A stretch of 29,528 nt of DNA from Peptococcaceae bacterium BRH_c23 (GTDB lineage: Bacteria > Bacillota_B > Desulfitobacteriia > Desulfitobacteriales > Desulfitobacteriaceae). The stretch is taken from NCBI GenBank assembly GCA_000961805.1, contig LADV01000086.1, positions 1-29,528 of the forward strand. Direction: 5' to 3'. The stretch's first letter is position 1. Every line of letters starts with the position of its first letter. The notes below the pieces were generated by a model. That model did no database searches, was not told the DNA's origin, and worked only from the letters and a program-made list of their open reading frames with translations. Position numbers and translations under genes: made by a program. Of this stretch, positions 24,216 through 29,528 are shown piece after piece.

Positions 24216-24983
24216 TTACAACTGATTTAACATATCTTTAGTTAATACGACATTACGTCGAACTTCTCCTGCCTTCCCTAACATTGGTAAGGCTCTGCCG
24301 TTTAAAGTAACCGTCAGACCCCCGGCATTTCCAATCGAGACCAGTTCAATTTTCTCTGTCCCTTTGACTTCTTTACTGGTTCCCGCTGCAAATGTTCCCT
24401 GAAACGGTGCCTGACCGTCAATTCTAACCTCAATCCAACAGGGTTGAGTGAAAACTAGCTGAGCCGTCAAGCCATCCTGTGCATTGGGCGGGGTAGTTTG
24501 AAGTGACGACTCTGAAGCACTTGGAGGTGGCGATGTGGTTGCAGTATCTGTCTTCGGTGCACTGATTAAAGGAGGAGCTGTATAAGGAGTATCCGGAATT
24601 GCATTCTCTGGTGAATACAAGCCCTTGGCTGCATAGGCAATCAGCATTAAAACAGCCACCCCCCCGATAATCGCTGGTCTAACCCACAGCGGACGAGATT
24701 TTGGCGACACTTGAAGTGTTTTTAGAACAGGTGGGGCACTTGCAACATCAGGCGTCAGAGTAGCACTGTACAGGGCAATAATTTCATCAGAGTTTAGCCC
24801 AAGTTGTTTTGCATAAGTACGCAAATATCCCTTAGCATATGTTGGGCCAGGGAGTATCCCATAATTTTCCTCTTCAAGAGCCTGGATATAGCGAACACGG
24901 ATCTTCGTGATTTCCTCAGTGTCAGTTAAGCTCCATTCTTTATTTTCCCGAGCGGTCCGAAGCAATTGCCCTTCTCCTGCCAT
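24216..24983 (-). CDS. rodZ: RodZ-like membrane-anchored helix-turn-helix protein
   Basis: RodZ links MreB filaments to the membrane and supports cell shape; B. subtilis YmfM is the counterpart. The 255-residue protein has an N-terminal helix-turn-helix domain (about residues 4-75: LLRTARENKEWSLTDTEEIT, then YAKGYLRTYAKQLGL), a membrane span (about 98-118, IIGGVAVLMLIAYAAKGLY), a Pro/Ser/Thr-rich linker (about 125-165) and a C-terminal beta domain of the DUF4115 type (PCWIEVRIDG to the end). The ATG at 24983 follows a G-rich site. It lies 22 bp after the ymfK-like gene, the same neighbour order as in Bacillus. Confidence 0.92.
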   Translation of the reverse strand: MAGEGQLLRTARENKEWSLTDTEEITKIRVRYIQALEEENYGILPGPTYAKGYLRTYAKQLGLNSDEIIALYSATLTPDVASAPPVLKTLQVSPKSRPLWVRPAIIGGVAVLMLIAYAAKGLYSPENAIPDTPYTAPPLISAPKTDTATTSPPPSASESSLQTTPPNAQDGLTAQLVFTQPCWIEVRIDGQAPFQGTFAAGTSKEVKGTEKIELVSIGNAGGLTVTLNGRALPMLGKAGEVRRNVVLTKDMLNQL

Positions 24984-25005
24984 AGTAATACCCCCTATTC
25001 TCTGA

Positions 25006-25794
25006 TCAGCTCATATCGAAGGCCGAAAAACTCATCGCGATATCTTCCATACAAATTACATCGTCTTCATGATGGCGAATTTCAATGATGAAATCAAACT
25101 CTACCTCTAAGCGCCCATCTCGATTAAAGACGTCAGGATGTTCAATAACCTTGAGAGTTGGCATTTGTAACGTTTTTTCTAATAAAGACCAATGGGCATC
25201 GTTTCCTCGCGTGGTACTCGTAATTCCGTCAATTAGAAAAATACTATTCTCAGACTCATCTAGTAATAACTCAGTCCGTAAAGCTTGACGGATAAGGGTT
25301 GAGGACAATAAGATCCAGCGTTTATTAGCATACACACAGGCAGCAATAGCTGCTTCAGTCTTACCCACTCGAGGCATTCCTCGGATCCCAATGATGCGAT
25401 TTCCGCCTTCAAGCAAAGTATCCCCCAAAAAATCAACCAGCACACCTAATTCCTCACGAACAAATCGATAAGTTGGTGGATTAATCTCGGCCATGTCTAA
25501 ACGCTTGCCATGTCGTAGCGCTATTCGATCTAATAGAGTAGGAATACGATATGCAGTGACTTTAATAGAATCAACCGCTAAGAGAGCCTCCAACAATGCT
25601 TTAACTTTACCCTCTGATAGGGTCTCCAAGAGAAGACCACGTCGGCTCTGTCCAATCCCCGTAACCGATAAAATATTGAGACCCAGCATTCCAATCAGTG
25701 TCGTCACAGCGCCGAGTAAACCAGGCTTATTTTGCTGAATATCGTATTCCAAGTAAAGGAGATTCTCTACCTGGTTGGGCCACCTTCTCTTCAA
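25006..25794 (-). CDS. YmfK-like protein (DUF3388 type) with ACT-like and P-loop regions
   Basis: A 262-residue protein whose position before rodZ and general make-up match B. subtilis YmfK (DUF3388), function unknown. Residues 13-60 resemble an ACT fold (LEYDIQQNKPGLLGAVTTLI), and residues 139-146 read GMPRVGKT, a valid Walker A, followed by an aspartate-rich IFLIDGI that could be Walker B. This suggests a nucleotide-binding, ligand-sensing protein. The start is uncertain: the TTG at 25794 keeps the ACT strand whole but overlaps mnmH by 68 bp, with only a distant GGGAG; a later TTG would cut into the ACT strand. No membrane segment is seen. Confidence 0.85.
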   Translation of the reverse strand: MKRRWPNQVENLLYLEYDIQQNKPGLLGAVTTLIGMLGLNILSVTGIGQSRRGLLLETLSEGKVKALLEALLAVDSIKVTAYRIPTLLDRIALRHGKRLDMAEINPPTYRFVREELGVLVDFLGDTLLEGGNRIIGIRGMPRVGKTEAAIAACVYANKRWILLSSTLIRQALRTELLLDESENSIFLIDGITSTTRGNDAHWSLLEKTLQMPTLKVIEHPDVFNRDGRLEVEFDFIIEIRHHEDDVICMEDIAMSFSAFDMS

Positions 25795-26809
25795 GATAGC
25801 ATTCCAACTCCCTTAACGCCTGCACAGGATCTTGATGGTTAATGTAAAACGCATACTCTGAGCTAGGTTCATTTGGGTAAGCATAAAGCTTATCATAATA
25901 GTCCACCAGTAGACGCTCTGTAAACAAATCCAGGCGGTTGGTTTCCAATAGAGTCCGTAATTCTTGTACTTTGACATGCCCCAACGTTTTGATCAATCGT
26001 TCTAAGGCAATTCCAATCTCCTGAAGTGCATCAGGAACAGATGTATACTCCTGTAAGAGGCGTTGAACTCTATTAACCAAGGAGTCATATTGAAGTATTT
26101 GAATTCCCTCTTGCATCGCTGTAAAGAAAACGGCTGGCAAGGTAACCCTTCCAATTCGCTTACTCTCACATTCTACAATAATATAAGGAAACTCCTTTAA
26201 TAATTCAAGTTCCTCGTACAATAATCCTTCAAACTTTTTTTGAGAGGGTGGATTTCCTAAACCCATGGCACCAAAAACAGACCCTCTATTATTAGCAAGC
26301 CCCTCAAGATCAATCGCGGGATATCCATCCCCTCGTAACTGACCTAATAGTTCAGTTTTTCCCACTCCAGTATTTCCGCGCAACACCACAACCTTAAAGG
26401 GCAGCTTAGCTTCGAAAAAATCAACCACTTGGGCGCGATAGGCTTTATATCCCCCTTGTAAACGGTAAACCGGGATCCCCATCAAATCAACAACCGTTGC
26501 CAGAGATTTGCTTCTCATTCCGCCTCGCCAACAGAAAAGGACAAGCGGACCACGTTTCGCAAACTCCCCCACCTTCTGGACTAAATCCGGAAGTTTTGGG
26601 CTGATAATGTTTAAGCCTTGTTCACGAGCCAAACTGGGGGAAGACTGTGTGTAGGTTGTACCCACCTTAGCCCGTTCTTCGTTATTAAAAAGAGGAAGAC
26701 TTACAGCACCCGGGATGGTTGCTTCAGCAAATTCGCCCTCAGAGCGTACATCGACAAGTATCGGTTGCCCTAATGTCTTCAATTCTTGTACAGTGATCTC
26801 CTTAATCAT
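25727..26809 (-). CDS. mnmH: tRNA 2-selenouridine synthase
   Basis: MnmH (SelU/YbbB) converts 2-thiouridine at the wobble position of certain tRNAs to 2-selenouridine, using selenophosphate. The 360-residue protein has an N-terminal rhodanese domain with the active cysteine in FCWRGGMRS (C93), and a C-terminal P-loop domain with GNTGVGKT (145-152). SelU-typical strings include DVRSEGEFAEATIPGAV, YRLQGGYKAYR and DLEGLANNRGSVFG. The ATG at 26809 has GGAAGG 8 nt upstream. Its presence implies that the cell makes selenophosphate (selD), not seen here. It heads an operon with the ymfK-like gene, rodZ and yajQ. Confidence 0.95.
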   Translation of the reverse strand: MIKEITVQELKTLGQPILVDVRSEGEFAEATIPGAVSLPLFNNEERAKVGTTYTQSSPSLAREQGLNIISPKLPDLVQKVGEFAKRGPLVLFCWRGGMRSKSLATVVDLMGIPVYRLQGGYKAYRAQVVDFFEAKLPFKVVVLRGNTGVGKTELLGQLRGDGYPAIDLEGLANNRGSVFGAMGLGNPPSQKKFEGLLYEELELLKEFPYIIVECESKRIGRVTLPAVFFTAMQEGIQILQYDSLVNRVQRLLQEYTSVPDALQEIGIALERLIKTLGHVKVQELRTLLETNRLDLFTERLLVDYYDKLYAYPNEPSSEYAFYINHQDPVQALRELECYLEEKVAQPGRESPLLGIRYSAK

Positions 26810-26848
26810 CCTTAATTCCTTCCAACTCGACTATATACTATCTATCTT

Positions 26849-26877
26849 ATCATAAATCTTATACAAAGATTATGCAA
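26849..26877 (-). promoter_or_regulatory. Promoter for mnmH-ymfK-rodZ-yajQ
   Basis: The minus strand has TTGCAT (26872-26877), a 17-bp spacer and TATGAT (26849-26854). The -35 starts at the first base after the ftsK stop codon. No terminator is seen after ftsK, so read-through may add to it. Confidence 0.55.
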
Positions 26878-29244
26878 CTAGTGTGCAATTTCATCAACCC
26901 ATTGGCCAAATTTTAATTCAAACTGCCCCCTCGTCATTAACACTTCGCGGGGTTTAGAGCCTTCGTATCCCCCGACAACCCCTTTCTCTTCTAGGAAATC
27001 CATCAACCGAGCTGCTCGTGTGTAGCCTATACGCAAGCGGCGTTGTAACATAGAGACCGAAGCCGTTCCGCTTTCTATAAAAATCTGAGCTGCTTGATAA
27101 AAAAATTCATCTTCCATCTCTTCTTTTTTCGTCGTCCCAAGATCCATGTTAGGGATTTCCTGATACTCTGGCTTCGCCTGGTTCTGCAGGAATCCAACCA
27201 CATTTTCTACTTCTTTATCCCCCAAGTAACACCCCTGCACCCGCAATGGCTTACTCATACCCATTGGATAATAGAGCATATCTCCACGACCTAAAAGTTT
27301 CTCTGCCCCATTCATATCTAAAATAGTCCTCGAGTCTGTTTGTGACGAAACGGCAAAGGCAATCCGGGAGGGAATGTTGGCTTTGATGATACCCGTAATG
27401 ACGTCAACCGATGGACGCTGGGTCGCAACAATTAGATGAATTCCTGCCGCACGAGCCATTTGGGCCAAGCGGCAAATCGCATCCTCAACATCTCCAGGCG
27501 CTACCATCATCAAATCGGCCAACTCGTCAATGATCACTACTACATAAGGGAGCGGTGGATGCTCATCCTTTTTGTCCTGGGTACGCAGAAAATTATACCG
27601 GACGATATCTCTCACACCAGCTGCAGCAAATAATTCATAACGGGTCTCCATTTCCGTCACAATCCATTTTAAAGCACCCGCGGCCTTTCGAGGATCAGTA
27701 ACTACCGGTGCAATGAGATGAGGAATTCCATTATAGTTCGCGAGTTCAACCATTTTGGGATCTACCAATAAAAACTTCACTTCATCTGGACGAGCGTTAA
27801 ACAAGATACTATGAATCAAGGTGTTAATACAGACAGATTTTCCAGAACCCGTAGCTCCTGCAATGAGTAGATGGGGCATTTTTGTTAAATCGGCAATAAC
27901 CGGAGTCCCCGTAATATCCTTGCCCAAACATAAGGCCAACTTACTCGCTGTTCCTTGATATTCCGCCGTTTCTAGGACCTCTCGGAAATGAACCATCGCG
28001 ATTTCTTTATTGGGTACCTCAATGCCAACCACGGATTTTCCAGGAATAGGCGCCTCAATACGTACATCTGCCGACGCTAAGCTCAAAGCAATATCATCCG
28101 CTAGATTCGTTATCTTACTCACTTTCACGCCTGGCGCAGGTTGTGCTTCATAACGTGTAATAGCAGGCCCTTGCGTGACTTGAGTTACCTTGATCTTGAC
28201 TCCAAAACTACCCAAAGTTTCTTCCAGAATCTTGACATTGTCCGCTAAATCCTTATTAAGTCTAGGGTTTTTGATTTTTAAAGATTTGTTTAATAACGAG
28301 ACTTGAGGAAGCTGAAAATTTCCGTCTTCTCGAGTCTGACGAGAAATAGGAGTACTGGTCACTTTTCCAGGTGGTATAATCGTATTTTCTAGCTTTCCAG
28401 CGGCCATCTTTTCAAATCCTAACTGCCCTTTGGCTGGAACGTTCGTAAGGTAAGGAGGCTCATTAGGATCTTCTAAGGTTTTAATGACTAAGGGTCGTTC
28501 TGCTAAATCAGGGTCAAGAGCCTGTGAACTCCGTTTTAAAGGAGTACTCTTTTTCGTATGCAGTTTTGTTTCTGCGTTACTCCCCTCCTGAGATTCCAAT
28601 CTCTCTTTAAGGGTTTCCTCGTCCTCAGAGTTTTTCAGAACATCAATAAAATCCCCCATTTGGTGTTTAATCCATATCCCAGATTCTTTGCTGACCTGAC
28701 CTACTCCTTGTACTCCTTGAACCAGCGAACGATTAGTAATCAGCAGAGCGCCCATTAGCGCTGCCATCACTAACACAACATAACTACCTAAAACGCCAAT
28801 TGTAGTTTTTAACACAATTGCAATTCCTGCACCAACAAGTCCGCCGCCATGGCCAAGTAGACCTTCATCCAGCATGTCCGCCTTAGAGAATCCCTCAATT
28901 CCTGGTAACTGCAGGTGCAAAATCCCAACAAAAACAAGCCAAAGAAGAATTACTCCTGCGGCCTTTGATCCCAGACGCGGCGTTTGCTTATTCATAAAGG
29001 CAATACCCCAGGCCCCCACCATGAGGGGAATGCAAACTCGTCCCCCTCCTGCTAAAACAGTTAGAACCTGTTTAATTTGTCCACCAACCACTCCGCTCCT
29101 GTCAGAATAAAGCGCGACCAGCCCCAAGCAAGCCATTCCGACAACGAAAACTCCCATGACTTCATTGCGTATTGTCTCTTTCAAGGTACTTACTCTCATG
29201 TTCACCCTAGTATTCATGGTGCGGCGTCTTTTAGCCTTCGCCAC
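26878..29244 (-). CDS. ftsK: DNA translocase FtsK/SpoIIIE
   Basis: A septal, ATP-driven DNA pump that clears chromosomes from the division or sporulation septum. The 788-residue protein has several N-terminal membrane spans (about 30-46, 61-83, 94-114, 136-170), a charged linker (about 185-330), the alpha/beta motor with Walker A GATGSGKS (463-470) and Walker B VVVIIDELAD (from 568), and a C-terminal winged-helix gamma domain (about 711-770) for DNA-sequence recognition. The start is a GTG at 29244, 8 nt after GGAGG; a longer frame to 29259 would begin within that site. Whether it plays the SpoIIIE (sporulation) or vegetative role cannot be read from sequence; the synteny with Bacillus spoIIIE favours the former. 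Confidence 0.96.
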   Translation of the reverse strand: MAKAKRRRTMNTRVNMRVSTLKETIRNEVMGVFVVGMACLGLVALYSDRSGVVGGQIKQVLTVLAGGGRVCIPLMVGAWGIAFMNKQTPRLGSKAAGVILLWLVFVGILHLQLPGIEGFSKADMLDEGLLGHGGGLVGAGIAIVLKTTIGVLGSYVVLVMAALMGALLITNRSLVQGVQGVGQVSKESGIWIKHQMGDFIDVLKNSEDEETLKERLESQEGSNAETKLHTKKSTPLKRSSQALDPDLAERPLVIKTLEDPNEPPYLTNVPAKGQLGFEKMAAGKLENTIIPPGKVTSTPISRQTREDGNFQLPQVSLLNKSLKIKNPRLNKDLADNVKILEETLGSFGVKIKVTQVTQGPAITRYEAQPAPGVKVSKITNLADDIALSLASADVRIEAPIPGKSVVGIEVPNKEIAMVHFREVLETAEYQGTASKLALCLGKDITGTPVIADLTKMPHLLIAGATGSGKSVCINTLIHSILFNARPDEVKFLLVDPKMVELANYNGIPHLIAPVVTDPRKAAGALKWIVTEMETRYELFAAAGVRDIVRYNFLRTQDKKDEHPPLPYVVVIIDELADLMMVAPGDVEDAICRLAQMARAAGIHLIVATQRPSVDVITGIIKANIPSRIAFAVSSQTDSRTILDMNGAEKLLGRGDMLYYPMGMSKPLRVQGCYLGDKEVENVVGFLQNQAKPEYQEIPNMDLGTTKKEEMEDEFFYQAAQIFIESGTASVSMLQRRLRIGYTRAARLMDFLEEKGVVGGYEGSKPREVLMTRGQFELKFGQWVDEIAH

Positions 29245-29419
29245 AGAACAGTCCTCCAAACGTTCATTATTTTTAGGTCCTTAACAGTAGGCCTACCTAG
29301 TAGTCCTCACCTTATATAAATTCCACACGAGTAAGCGTTTTCCTGTTTGTTCCCGAAATATAAAAGGAAAACTGGCTGACGCTAAGCCTTGGCGAAGACG
29401 GCCACTTCTTGCCATCACG

Positions 29420-29443
29420 ACACCTTGCCATCCATGGCGGTGT
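29420..29443. repeat. Palindromic element sharing a core with 8890-8920
   Basis: ACACC-tt-GCCAT-cc-ATGGC-GGTGT forms a hairpin with a 2-nt bulge. The inner GCCATCCATGGC is identical to 8901-8912, while the outer stem differs in sequence and is still fully paired. The surrounding 29378-29415 (CTGGCTGACG, GGCGAAGACGG) also resembles the sequence near 8787-8806. Confidence 0.6.
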
Positions 29444-29444
29444 T

Positions 29445-29528
29445 CTAATCTCAACCCTCCTTGGTTGAGTCATGGCGATGCTCTAACCTCAACCCTCCTT
29501 GGTTGAGTCATGGCGATGCTCTAACCTC
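29445..29528. repeat. 38-bp tandem repeat with internal hairpin, running off the window
   Basis: Two units (29445-29482, 29483-29520; one mismatch) and the start of a third are adjacent without spacers. Each contains CTCAACC/GGTTGAG around a 6-nt loop; on the minus strand the hairpin top carries AAGGAGG, a ribosome-binding-site-like word. The block lies upstream of ftsK. No gene or clear ftsK promoter is seen in 29245-29528. Confidence 0.8.

Noticed and set aside
29445..29528. Possible CRISPR array at the right edge
   Set aside because: The 38-bp units abut without spacers and no cas gene is visible; it is a simple tandem repeat.

Overview
The window looks like chromosomal core DNA from a motile, endospore-type Gram-positive bacterium of the Peptococcaceae/Desulfitobacteriaceae (Desulfosporosinus- or Desulfitobacterium-like). 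The basis is the clostridial/bacillar order ftsK/spoIIIE - ymfK-like - rodZ - pgsA - cinA - recA - rny - ymdB, strong AGGAGG-type ribosome binding sites, frequent TTG starts, and moderate GC. The genus is an inference from protein flavour and was not searched. Almost everything is on the minus strand, so transcription runs from high to low coordinates; one gene (18013-18636) is on the plus strand.

Right to left. (1) 29528-26878: a repeat-rich leader and the DNA translocase FtsK/SpoIIIE. (2) 26809-23697: a probable operon of mnmH/selU, a YmfK-like ACT/P-loop protein, rodZ and yajQ, with a promoter just after the ftsK stop codon and a strong terminator after yajQ. (3) 23429-21869: flagellar stator genes motA-motB. 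(4) 21626-19218: a YgiQ-family radical SAM protein with a C-terminal tail of 20-residue tandem repeats. (5) 19217-18637: a gene-free block of direct and inverted repeats ending in a 23-bp perfect hairpin. (6) 18636-13420: a divergent zinc-finger-like unknown gene and the phosphate operon pstS-pstC-pstA-pstB-phoU, with PhoP-type boxes upstream of pstS. (7) 13300-11415: rimO and pgsA, overlapping. (8) 11414-8595: a repeat-bearing gap, a small membrane protein paired with a compact FtsH-like AAA protease, and a second gap with palindromic elements. (9) 8594-5711: cinA overlapping a DEAD-box RNA helicase. (10) 5558-3916: recA-recX under a sigma-A promoter with a LexA box. (11) 3879-2022: rny with its own promoter and a long structured leader. 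(12) 1899-388: an unrecognised 175-residue protein and ymdB. (13) 196-1: the 5' end of a probable tyrosine recombinase, apparently frameshifted.

The genes are mainly housekeeping: DNA repair and segregation, RNA decay and remodelling, tRNA and ribosomal protein modification, phosphate uptake, phospholipid synthesis, cell shape and motility. No defence system, CRISPR array, tRNA or rRNA was seen. The less ordinary material is between the genes: several families of palindromic or tandem repeats, one with a shared core hairpin whose outer stem differs between two loci but stays paired, and the rny leader with hairpins and T-tracts between promoter and start codon. Functions are assigned from motifs read by eye; promoters and start codons are predictions.
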